64,000 nucleotides of DNA from contig NZ_CP045687.1 in the NCBI RefSeq assembly GCF_009601705.1, positions 532,630 to 596,629 of the forward strand, read 5' to 3'. The notes under the pieces were generated by a model that made no database searches, was not told the DNA's origin, and saw only the letters and a list, made by a program, of their open reading frames with translations. Positions 16,704-24,014 of the stretch are shown piece after piece. A program made the position numbers and the translations under genes. The stretch is from Sulfolobus sp. E5-1-F (lineage in GTDB: Archaea; Thermoproteota; Thermoprotei_A; Sulfolobales; Sulfolobaceae). The number at the start of each line of letters is the position of its first letter. Position 1 is the stretch's first letter.

Positions 16704-17750
16704 CTAATTCCACCTCACTATTGCCCTTATATGTATTCCTTTCTTTAAATTCTCATAAGCCTCATTTATCTTGTCTGGAGTATAAATATGCGAAACTAAC
16801 TTCTTAATGTCAATTTTCCCGGAAGATGTTAAGCTCACCAGTTCGGGTAAGTCAATTCTGGGTCTATAGCCTAAACTCCCTATAATGGTTATGCCTCTGG
16901 AGACAAACAATGTTACGGGGATTTGTGCCAATGTAGAGAATCCTCCTAGTCCAGTAACAACTATAGTTCCACCGGCTTTAACTATTTCCAATGATAATTT
17001 CAGATCTGGATAAGGTTTTGTCTCATACACTATGTCAGCACCATCTTCCAAAACTTCTAGAACTTTCGCTCTCGCATCGCTTTCATTAGCGTTAATAGTG
17101 TGAGTTGCACCTAACTCTTTAGCCTTCTTTAATTTGTTCTCATCTATGTCAACTGCAATGATCGGATTTAATCCAATTGCGTTGGCCAATTGTATTGCTG
17201 AAGAACCTACACCACCAGACCCCACTATAACAATACTCTTACCTGAAGTGGCATTCGCGCTCTTTAATGCGTTATAAGCAGTACCATATGCGCATGCTAG
17301 TGGTGAAGAATAATATGGATCAAGATTTTTGGCTAGAGGAATTACTGCTATCTCCGGGACAGTTAAATATTCGGCATGGCCACCATTAATACCAATTAGG
17401 CCTACTAGCCTTTTCGCATTTTCTTTACAATAATTCTCCTTACCACTTGCACAATATCTACATATACCACATGGCACAATCCAAGAAACTAGAACTGGAT
17501 CTCCCTCCTTTAGTCCATATGGGTTCTTAACGTTACTACCTATCTTCTCCACCCATCCGGCTATTTCATGACCAATTATAAATTCGTTGGGAAGTGGTCC
17601 CACCAGTTCACCACTTAATAGATGCAAATCACTATGGCATATTCCAGTTGACGCTACTTTCACTAAGATTTCCCCTTCTTTTGGAGTAGGATTAGGAACT
17701 TCTTTTATTTCTAATGGTAATCCATACCCCTTATATACTGCAGCCTTCAT
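16704..17750 (-). CDS. Zinc-dependent medium-chain alcohol dehydrogenase
   Basis: The 348-residue enzyme has full zinc sites. Catalytic ligands are Cys38 (GICHSD), His61 and Glu62 (IIGHEIAG) and Cys153 (LACAYG). Structural ligands are Cys94, Cys97, Cys100 and Cys108 (PCGICRYC...NYC). The nucleotide motif GSGGVG is at residues 177-182, followed by AVDID, whose acid at the end of the second strand favours NAD over NADP. It overlaps the longest form of the SDR and is probably co-transcribed with it. It is one of three zinc alcohol dehydrogenases in the window and is distinct from both. The physiological substrate is unknown. Confidence 0.9.
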   Translation of the reverse strand: MKAAVYKGYGLPLEIKEVPNPTPKEGEILVKVASTGICHSDLHLLSGELVGPLPNEFIIGHEIAGWVEKIGSNVKNPYGLKEGDPVLVSWIVPCGICRYCASGKENYCKENAKRLVGLIGINGGHAEYLTVPEIAVIPLAKNLDPYYSSPLACAYGTAYNALKSANATSGKSIVIVGSGGVGSSAIQLANAIGLNPIIAVDIDENKLKKAKELGATHTINANESDARAKVLEVLEDGADIVYETKPYPDLKLSLEIVKAGGTIVVTGLGGFSTLAQIPVTLFVSRGITIIGSLGYRPRIDLPELVSLTSSGKIDIKKLVSHIYTPDKINEAYENLKKGIHIRAIVRWN

Positions 17751-17890
17751 TATCTCTTTCTATGCTTTAATACAATTAATCTCTTCATTTATAATAGTTG
17801 GCTTTTTATTCGATACTCCGCTATTAAAATATAAACTCGTCTAATGATATAGGAAACAATTTTAATGTGAAATTTTACACTGCATCAAAG

Positions 17891-17910
17891 TGTATGTAAC
17901 ATATCATACA
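17891..17910. promoter_or_regulatory. Inverted repeat upstream of the alcohol dehydrogenase
   Basis: TGTATG (17891-17896) and CATACA (17905-17910) are exact inverted repeats with an 8-bp spacer, about 140 bp upstream of the start at 17750, in a gene-free stretch between that start and the broken SRPBCC-like gene. The arm length is short, so chance is possible. Confidence 0.3.
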
Positions 17911-18026
17911 AGCAAAACAGTCAACTTTTAATGGTAGTAGCCTCTACTATTTTCAAACAATTTATCTAAATTGATAGTCGAGTCAGAATTCAATCTAGCT
18001 TTTCATGAGAAATTAACAAGATTACC

Positions 18027-18436
18027 TTAGATCTTTCTCTTAATTCTTTCCAATCTTACTTCTTCATCAAGTCTTTTCATATTTTTCTCAATCTTTCTCC
18101 TTAAAGAAAATTTAATAAAAGAGGAGAATCTGCCTTCATATTCTAATATTACGCCTATCTCACCCTTTTTAAACAAGTTAAATTCCAAAACTCCACCTTC
18201 TCCTTTTTGTGTTCCCACACTATAAAACTTATAAGATACCTTGTTATCCCCTATATAGACAGTACCGTGTAAAATTAATGATGTGACTCCTAACGATATC
18301 AAGGTATCATATTCGTTACCCTTAACAGTACAGTTACTGTTTCAGCTCCTAATATCTTGTATAACGTAAAAATAGGATCAGAGAGAATTTTTACTAGCGC
18401 TTGTGTATCATGTTGCGTAAGGAATGTGAGTTCCAT
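18027..18436 (-). pseudogene. SRPBCC/Bet v 1-like protein broken by a 5-bp tandem duplication
   Basis: From ATG 18436 the frame encodes about 37 residues (MELTFLTQHDTQALVKILSD and on to GAETVTV) and then stops early. From about 18325 another frame continues as KGNEYDTLISLGVTSLILHG and reaches a stop at 18027. The junction is an exact tandem duplication of ACAGT on the plus strand (18325-18329 and 18330-18334; ACTGT ACTGT on the coding strand). Removing one copy joins the frames into one protein of about 134 residues, with alternating strands and a long C-terminal Lys/Arg-rich helix like small SRPBCC-fold proteins of Sulfolobales. The family call is a guess from pattern. It lies directly downstream of the HpaB-type gene and was probably in its operon. 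Confidence 0.7.
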
Positions 18437-18503
18437 AGATTAATTTTCCTATTTATTCTTTTTATGCTTTTCTATTGCTAAATCAAAAAGAAGAAGAAAA
18501 AGA

Positions 18504-19895
18504 TTAACTTAAGATCCTTTTAACTAAGTTCTCAGCTTCCTTGAAATTATAGCTCCTGAATAGTTCTATTTTGCTAGCCTCCATCGAACCTTCAGCGTGT
18601 ATCATACCAGTAAGTAAATATCCAGTAACTGTACTAGCCCCTAATTCCTTAGCTAGTTTTAATACCTTTGCTCTTTCCTCACCATCCACTGAGCCCCTTA
18701 AGTATTTAACAATATTCTTCCCTTCCTCGCTTTCCAAATCTTCTTGAGACGGCATAGTAGCTATTATTCCCCCAGCAATATCAATTAAATCTCTTACAAC
18801 ATCATGGAAGTGCATATTTGAGTACAGTTTCCCTACATTAGTAAAAATTGGGTTGGGCACAGCTATACCCTCCATATTTACTGGATACACAGCTGCAGAT
18901 ATTGCACTACTCCTCATAATTTCCTTATAGAGAATTATATCAACTATATCATCTCTCACATGCTTCTCGTTCTCAATACCATTTACTTGGGATGTTACTA
19001 TAGAAGTCCCCAAGAACAGATTCATAGTTGCTGATCTATACGATAATGCCGTAAATCTATGAAAGGTAGCAAATAACATTGCCAATGTTCCAGCATAGTC
19101 GTATTCCCTAAATAAAAATACCCTATCCCAAGGAACGAAAACGTTATCGAAGACAGTTAAAGTTTCTAGCTCATAATCTTTTCTACTGAGTATTGAGGAG
19201 GAATTTCCCTCAATTTCGTCGATTGGTCTAACATACATCTTCAAGCCTTTAGTATTTGCAGGAATTGCAAAAGCTACCGCGTAATCTTTATCACTATCCC
19301 TCATTGCTCTAGTTGGTATAACAATAATCTCATCAGACACTGCAGATTGGGTAGTATGGGCCTTGGCGCCTCTAACTACTATTCCATCGCTCTTCACGTC
19401 AACTATTCTAACGTACATATCTGGATCAACTTGTTCGGAGGGCCTCTTACTTCTATCTCCTTTAACGTCAGTCTGAGCAGTGGCTAAAGTTAGATCTTCT
19501 TTAGCAATTCTTTCAAAATATCTCTCTATACGCTTTGAGTAATCCGTTCCATATTTCCTATCGACTTGTTTTGCAGTGATCATAAGTGCAAATATCGCAT
19601 CACTCCCAATTGCTTGTGAAATGTTAAATATACCATTACAATACATCGTTAAATCGTAAATTAACTTATGTCTATCCAATAAATCCTGTGATGTTAATGG
19701 TACCTTAAAGAACTTGCTTATTCTTCCCATTTTACTATCTTCATAAAGCCTATCAGGGTATTCATATAATTTAGCAGCATGTAATGCGGCTGTCTTTAAA
19801 ATTTGGTGTGTTGTTATATCTTCTACTGGTTTTCCCCTATAATACATAGTTCTACCATCTCTCAAGGACTTTAGGAAATCTTCTTTTGATCTCAT
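18504..19895 (-). CDS. 4-hydroxyphenylacetate 3-monooxygenase (HpaB) family protein
   Basis: The 463-residue protein belongs to the HpaB / 4-hydroxybutyryl-CoA dehydratase superfamily, an acyl-CoA-dehydrogenase-like fold. N-terminal (DGRTMYYRGKPVEDITTH) and middle blocks (AKAHTTQSAVSDEIIVIPTRAM, FVPWDRVFLF) are typical. The dehydratase needs three cysteines and a histidine for its [4Fe-4S] cluster. This protein has only one cysteine (Cys86, MYCNG), and the FHRFTALSYRSA segment has Tyr where the cluster Cys would be. A flavin-dependent monooxygenase of the HpaB type, working with a separate flavin reductase, is therefore more likely. The substrate is unknown. No reductase gene is adjacent. Confidence 0.82.
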   Translation of the reverse strand: MRSKEDFLKSLRDGRTMYYRGKPVEDITTHQILKTAALHAAKLYEYPDRLYEDSKMGRISKFFKVPLTSQDLLDRHKLIYDLTMYCNGIFNISQAIGSDAIFALMITAKQVDRKYGTDYSKRIERYFERIAKEDLTLATAQTDVKGDRSKRPSEQVDPDMYVRIVDVKSDGIVVRGAKAHTTQSAVSDEIIVIPTRAMRDSDKDYAVAFAIPANTKGLKMYVRPIDEIEGNSSSILSRKDYELETLTVFDNVFVPWDRVFLFREYDYAGTLAMLFATFHRFTALSYRSATMNLFLGTSIVTSQVNGIENEKHVRDDIVDIILYKEIMRSSAISAAVYPVNMEGIAVPNPIFTNVGKLYSNMHFHDVVRDLIDIAGGIIATMPSQEDLESEEGKNIVKYLRGSVDGEERAKVLKLAKELGASTVTGYLLTGMIHAEGSMEASKIELFRSYNFKEAENLVKRILS

Positions 19896-19940
19896 AAATA
19901 ATATTACTCTGGATAGTCTATTAACTTTTTCTTTGCCTTT

Positions 19941-19955
19941 GGGAGTGTTCTCATG
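19941..19955 (+). repeat. Extra copy of the IS1-like terminal repeat
   Basis: GGGAGTGTTCTCATG lies directly before the element's left end, whose first 13 bases are the same GGGAGTGTTCTCA. The unit is 15 bp, so the element tip is present twice in tandem on the left and once on the right. Confidence 0.6.
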
Positions 19956-20092
19956 GGGAGTGTTCTCAAACAGTCATCTTATTCGATATCTAGTTGTAAA
20001 ATTATATCAGACTAGAAATTTTTATAATTACTCATCTTAACCTATAGGTTAAGGAATTAGAACGCAAAGAATTGTCTCTGAAAAAGGTTTAT

Positions 20093-20152
20093 GTGCGAGG
20101 ATTACGAGATTCTCTGTGAGGCTATTACAGATGGATCCCGTAATCCTCGCAC
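20093..20152 (+). promoter_or_regulatory. 14-bp perfect inverted repeat spanning the transposase start
   Basis: GTGCGAGGATTACG (20093-20106) and CGTAATCCTCGCAC (20139-20152) are exact complements separated by 32 nt. The possible starts GTG 20116 and ATG 20131 lie in the loop, and the right arm encodes VILAQ-type codons of the protein. In RNA the stem would enclose the start region. Confidence 0.7.
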
Positions 20153-21058
20153 AATTATTCATTATGATTTTAAGAAATTTAAATCTTAAAAGAAAGTACG
20201 AGCTAAAGGATATTGCACTAGCGTTAGCATACTCCTTGGGAGTTCAGATCACGAAAATAGGAATCCCACCATCAACACTATACTACTACTTGAGGAAAGT
20301 TGGAATAAGAAGGAGAAGAGACCAACATGTCCATCATGCAACTCGAATAGGGTAGTCAAGAACGGCTCATCTAGAGGGAAGGCAAAGTATAGATGCAAAG
20401 TGTGTGGAAGAACGTTTTACAATACACTGAAGCACAGAATGAATAAGGAACAAAGGGAGAGAATCTTAAAGGAGTACTTGAACAGGATGAGCATGAGGGC
20501 AATATCAAGAGTTGAGGGAAAGCCATTAACTACAGCCTAGTGAAGAGGATTGGAGCAAAGGCCTTCACGAGCTTGGTAATATTGAAGGGTAAACTCAAGA
20601 GTTTCATGGCCAAGTCTACAGTATTTGACGAGTTCTGGACTTATCTTCGTGTTAGGCATGGGAAGGTTAGAGCGGATCTCTGGATTTGGACTGCTCTTTC
20701 TGATGGGATACCTTTTTACGAGTCTGGGGACAGAAGTTATGGAACTTTCCGTCTCCTCTTGAGCTGGTTACCTAGGAGTGGGGTAAATTATACTGATCAC
20801 TACTGTGTTTATCAAGTTCTTGATAAACGCGTGGCGAGCAAGAAGTACACTTACATTGTGGAGAGCCATAATTCTTGGTGTAGGTCTCACCTTGCTAGGT
20901 TAGCTAGGGATACTAAGGTTAATAGGAGTCAGAGGATGGTGGATTACAGTTTAGCCTTGTTGAACGTTATGTATCCTCACGTGTTCTCAAGAGAGATAAC
21001 GCCCTTAAACGAGATCTACTTGAAGGGAATACAGTATATTAGAGATAATTTGATATAA
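20116..21058 (+). pseudogene. IS1-like transposase with two frameshifts
   Basis: Part one (20116-20320, better start ATG 20131) encodes a helical N-terminus ending in LRKVGIRRRR. Part two continues in another frame from about 20321: PTCPSCNSNRVVKNGSSRGK...YRCKVCGRTFYNT, a CxxC/CxxC zinc ribbon as in IS1 InsA, then a helix-turn-helix-like MSMRAISRVEG, ending at a TAG near 20540. Part three (from about 20525 to 21058) is the DDE domain with FDEFWTYLRVRHGKVRADLW and IVESHNSWCRSHLARLARDT, matching the InsB Glu region. Two separate shifts are needed to join them. IS1 uses one programmed shift, so at least one here is damage. Confidence 0.8.
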
Positions 21059-21182
21059 TTTTACTAACAGTTCTCGAATAAGATGACTGAATGAGAACAC
21101 TCCCAAATAAAACTCACCTTTCAAAAAATTTTATTAGTTATCTTTTCCTTTAACGCTACTTTTCGCTTTTTATAATTCCTCC

Positions 21183-22577
21183 TTAAGGTTGTTGCGGAGT
21201 TAGATGGATTTCGTTTATTTCTTCTAACCTTACTCCCACAGTCCTAGGAACAGTAAACCATAAGATCACTGCAGCTATAACTACAGGGAATGCCTCAATA
21301 GCCCATGCGTTTATTGGCCCAGTAGCTACTACTAGAGGGAAGAGCAATAATGGACCTATAGCTCCTCCAATATGCCCTAGTCCATCAGTAATAGCAAATC
21401 CAGTAGATCTGGCTGCAGTTGGAAATGACTCACTACTCATTAAATACCCAGCTAAGTATGACAGTCCACCTCCGATAGCATTTGTGATAAGGCCTAAGGT
21501 CAAACTCATACCTAGTAGATTAAAATGCACTGCAAAATATGCTGCAACAATCATACCTACTAACCAACCTATGGAACCTATTTGGGTCAGTAATCTCCTA
21601 TCTACTCTCTCAATAAAGGTTAAAAGGAGAAACGCCATCAGAGTATCTCCCAAGGCCGCAAATCCGGTAAGAAGAACGAACTGGTTAAACATTGCCCCAG
21701 AGTAACCTATGAATTTTCCATAGTAATCCCATAATGTCGAAAACGTATACTGTACGAAGTAAATGAAGAACCAGAACAATAAGAGCACTATTAGGCGTTT
21801 CATAAATACGGGCTTAGCTAGTATTGAAAATGGATTTGTAGTCTGATAGGAGTAATTTATTATTTTAGGTTCTGGTAATGACTGTACTCCAGCTCTTCTC
21901 ATAGCAGTCTCTTCCATTATTCTCACAATACTCTCAGCCTCACTTATCCTCCCCTTTTTAACTAGGAATCTTACAGTCTCTGGAGCTCTGATCCTAAATA
22001 CTAGTGCGGCTACTGCCATTATGGCAGCTATTCCAAAGGCTAATCTCCATCCTATGGATGGTAAGCCAGTAACTAGCAATGCAGCAATTGTTGCACCCAC
22101 ACCAACTGCTATCCATCCAGCCAAGTATATCCAATTCGCATATTTACCTCTTTTTGCACTTGGAGCAAATTCGGATACATATACCATAGCTAAGTTTAAA
22201 TCTCCTCCTATTCCAGCTCCCTCAATGAATCTAAATACTGCGAGCATGGGGAAGTTAATAGATAATGCCATCCCCAGACTACCTATAGCAGTGAGTAACA
22301 CGGTGAGTATTAGAACGGGCCTTCTACCTATTCTATCTGCTAAGTAACCTAATCCTAGAGAACCAGGAATATACCCAAAGAGACCAAGGGAAGCTACTAG
22401 TGAAGCTTGAGATGCGTTGATAAAGGGTATATATGGTAGTGCTGCTCCTATATTTCCTACAGCATCATAGAGCGTTATGAAGTAGCTAAATCCTATAGCC
22501 CATAGTAGTGCATATGATAGTCCCCAAGTGGGTAATCTATCTATCCTAGCTAGATATTCATCTAACTTACTACTCAT
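21183..22577 (-). CDS. MFS transporter, paralogue A
   Basis: The protein has about 464 residues from ATG 22577 (MSSKLDEYLARIDRLPTWG) and 12 predicted membrane spans. MFS signatures are visible: GYLADRIGRRPVL between spans 2 and 3, and FIEGAGIGGDLNLAMVYVSEFAPSAKRGKYANW in spans 4-5, near the sugar/organic-acid porter group. An upstream ATG at 22646 is in frame and would add 23 residues. That segment is almost identical at DNA level to the same place before paralogue B at 31698, so it could be either coding or a conserved control region. Substrates may be fatty acids, aromatic acids or other carboxylates, judging from the neighbours; the sequence does not tell. Confidence 0.88.
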   Translation of the reverse strand: MSSKLDEYLARIDRLPTWGLSYALLWAIGFSYFITLYDAVGNIGAALPYIPFINASQASLVASLGLFGYIPGSLGLGYLADRIGRRPVLILTVLLTAIGSLGMALSINFPMLAVFRFIEGAGIGGDLNLAMVYVSEFAPSAKRGKYANWIYLAGWIAVGVGATIAALLVTGLPSIGWRLAFGIAAIMAVAALVFRIRAPETVRFLVKKGRISEAESIVRIMEETAMRRAGVQSLPEPKIINYSYQTTNPFSILAKPVFMKRLIVLLLFWFFIYFVQYTFSTLWDYYGKFIGYSGAMFNQFVLLTGFAALGDTLMAFLLLTFIERVDRRLLTQIGSIGWLVGMIVAAYFAVHFNLLGMSLTLGLITNAIGGGLSYLAGYLMSSESFPTAARSTGFAITDGLGHIGGAIGPLLLFPLVVATGPINAWAIEAFPVVIAAVILWFTVPRTVGVRLEEINEIHLTPQQP

Positions 22578-22773
22578 GCGATTAGTTATGTTGATTAATT
22601 CATAAAGATATCTTATGAAAGTCAATTTTGTAGATTTATACATCAATTCTATTGTAAGAAATTCTCAATCATTGTTTTAAATTATACTACATTCCTATAT
22701 ACTAACTTGTTAATCTAACTCATATTTAGAAAAAAGAGGTTAGTGCTACACTGACTGTGATTTTCTTATACTC

Positions 22774-22792
22774 ATAAATAACAGTTATTTAT
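22774..22792. promoter_or_regulatory. 19-bp perfect palindrome in the divergent region
   Basis: ATAAATAAC-A-GTTATTTAT is an exact inverted repeat with one central base. It lies 44 bp upstream of the TetR TATA box and about 200 bp from MFS A. It may be a second regulator site or a TATA-like element usable on both strands. Confidence 0.5.
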
Positions 22793-22863
22793 AAGTAGGG
22801 AAAGTATTATTGTATGCTAATTCCCTTTAGAAAGGTTTATATACTATTAGAATAAATTATAAA

Positions 22864-22879
22864 TTGACTCAGTAGTCAA
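22864..22879. promoter_or_regulatory. TetR-type operator at the regulator's own promoter
   Basis: TTGACTCAGTAGTCAA has exact 6-bp arms (TTGACT and AGTCAA) around CAGT. It covers the expected transcription start, 20 bp downstream of the TATA box and 13 bp before the ATG, where a bound repressor would block the polymerase. I found no second exact copy in the window. Confidence 0.65.
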
Positions 22880-22892
22880 AAAGGGGGGCTAA

Positions 22893-23480
22893 ATGTATAG
22901 GTATCCTAAAACTGAAAAGGGAAAGGAGTCATTAAATAAGATATTAAATGCTTCACTCGAACTAATTTCGGAAAGGGGATTCCTGAACACCAGCATAAGT
23001 GATATAACTAATAAGGCCGGTGTAGCTTATGGTTTGTTCTATTTCTATTTTAAGAGTAAACATGATATACTAGACGAGCTAATTAGAAGATTCAATACCA
23101 GCATGAGATATTATTTAAAGGTAAATACAATGGGTATACAAAACAGGATAGAAATGGAAAAGGAAGGTTTAGCTAAATTTCTAGAATGGATGGATCAGAA
23201 TAAAAAATACTACAAGGTATTTGTGGAGGCTCAGGTACATAGACCAGAGATGTATATATGGCATTTCACTAAATTGGCAGAGAGATATAAGATTGGTCTA
23301 AAGGAGGCTATGGATAGAGGAGAGATTGTTAAAGTGGATCCAGAATTATTAGCTTACGTGCTAATAGGAATTGGCGAGATGATAGGTAGAAGATATATTT
23401 TGTGGACAAATCAAGGATTAACCAAAAAACAATATGATGACTTGGCCATTCTCATAGAAAATATGCTAAGACCTAAGTAG
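22893..23480 (+). CDS. fadR: TetR-family regulator of the acyl-CoA gene island (FadR-like)
   Basis: The 195-residue protein has a TetR helix-turn-helix (residues about 22-66: SLELISERGFLNTSISDITNKAGVAYGLFYFYFKSK), the typical GLFYFYFKSKxDIL end of the domain, and an all-helical ligand-binding C-terminal part. A TetR regulator named FadR, which represses a fatty-acid degradation cluster and is released by acyl-CoA, is known from Sulfolobus acidocaldarius (from memory). Position inside an esterase and beta-oxidation island fits that role. A palindrome over its own start site suggests autoregulation. The gene name is by context and family only. Confidence 0.8.
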   Translation: MYRYPKTEKGKESLNKILNASLELISERGFLNTSISDITNKAGVAYGLFYFYFKSKHDILDELIRRFNTSMRYYLKVNTMGIQNRIEMEKEGLAKFLEWMDQNKKYYKVFVEAQVHRPEMYIWHFTKLAERYKIGLKEAMDRGEIVKVDPELLAYVLIGIGEMIGRRYILWTNQGLTKKQYDDLAILIENMLRPK

Positions 23481-23481
23481 G

Positions 23482-23925
23482 CTAAACAAGGAATTTTGTA
23501 TTTATTTTACTTGAGATATTAGCCATTACCACTGAAGCAGTAGTGTATCTAGCTAGATCGAAAAGGCTACCCTTCTTAAGTTTTATTGTACCAGATAACA
23601 ACGCTGATACTACTTGCAATTTACCGCTTATTATATCCTTCCATGAATTATAACTTGCTTCAAGTACGTATGGTGCATCAGCCTTGCTAATATCGGTGAA
23701 AAATTCTGTACCTTGGCATTTTCCATTATTTAGATATAGTTTCATTGCCAAAGTGTTAGTGCCCTTTACGCCTAAATAGTCCAACACTTGAGCAGGTATG
23801 TCGGTCGCTATGAATAAAATTGGTGATACCCACCCTTTCCCTGCCTCATTATATTCCTTGCTTTCATTTAGGAGTCTACACCATTCTTCTGCCCACTCCT
23901 TGCTAGGATACACAAACTCAGCCAT
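23482..23925 (-). CDS. SCP2-like sterol/lipid-carrier domain protein
   Basis: The 147-residue protein fits the SCP2 fold: an N-terminal helix (SKEWAEEWCRLLNESKEY), a run of strands (NTLAMKLYLNNGKCQGTEFF), and the typical VLEASYNSWKDIISGKLQVVSALLSGTIKLKKG, where the fold forms a hydrophobic tunnel and ends with small helices. Such domains bind acyl-CoA or lipids. It ends 1 bp after the TetR gene in convergent orientation, and is divergent from the thiolase-like gene 89 bp away. A carrier for acyl chains in the neighbouring pathway is a reasonable inference. Confidence 0.75.
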   Translation of the reverse strand: MAEFVYPSKEWAEEWCRLLNESKEYNEAGKGWVSPILFIATDIPAQVLDYLGVKGTNTLAMKLYLNNGKCQGTEFFTDISKADAPYVLEASYNSWKDIISGKLQVVSALLSGTIKLKKGSLFDLARYTTASVVMANISSKINTKFLV

Positions 23926-24014
23926 AATAGAAATTAATATGGACTTCTATATAAGTATTATTAGAAAGCGAAATTTGAACAAGATTTTTTAATAGTAGTA
24001 AATTATGATTATTG

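Larger units (their letters stand above)
19956..21104 (+). mobile_element. Decayed IS1-like insertion sequence, 1149 bp
   Basis: A 31-bp inverted repeat bounds it: 19956-19986 pairs with 21074-21104 with only two mismatches (GGGAGTGTTCTCA, two variable bases, then CAGTCATCTTATTCGA). Between them lies a transposase reading as three fragments in different frames. No target duplication is visible, and the left tip occurs twice. Its protein parts resemble IS1 InsA (zinc ribbon) and InsB (DDE domain). The element may still be moved by a full copy elsewhere, because its ends are nearly intact. Confidence 0.85.
22578..22892. promoter_or_regulatory. Divergent control region between MFS transporter A and the TetR regulator
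   Basis: This 315-bp gene-free stretch holds the conserved segment near MFS A (22578-22646), a perfect 19-bp palindrome (22774-22792), a TATA box TTTATATAC (22836-22844) for the TetR gene, and a TetR-type operator (22864-22879). Transcription of the TetR gene should start near 22862-22868, giving a short leader with a GGGGGG run before the ATG at 22893. Confidence 0.55.

Noticed and set aside
16704-16713. GTG 16713 as the start of the SDR
   Set aside because: The added 15 residues are hydrophobic and not found before the Rossmann strand in this family; ATG 16668 is at the usual place.
18027-18302. An independent 91-residue protein starting at TTG 18302
   Set aside because: Coding-like sequence continues upstream in that frame, and the 5-bp duplication explains the break from the ATG at 18436.
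18504-19895. 4-hydroxybutyryl-CoA dehydratase of the carbon-fixation cycle
   Set aside because: The protein has one cysteine only and cannot form the required iron-sulfur cluster.
20116-20355. Programmed frameshifting as in IS1 for the transposase
   Set aside because: Two shifts are needed, and the second also brings a TAG into the first frame; no slippery run like A6C was seen at either junction.
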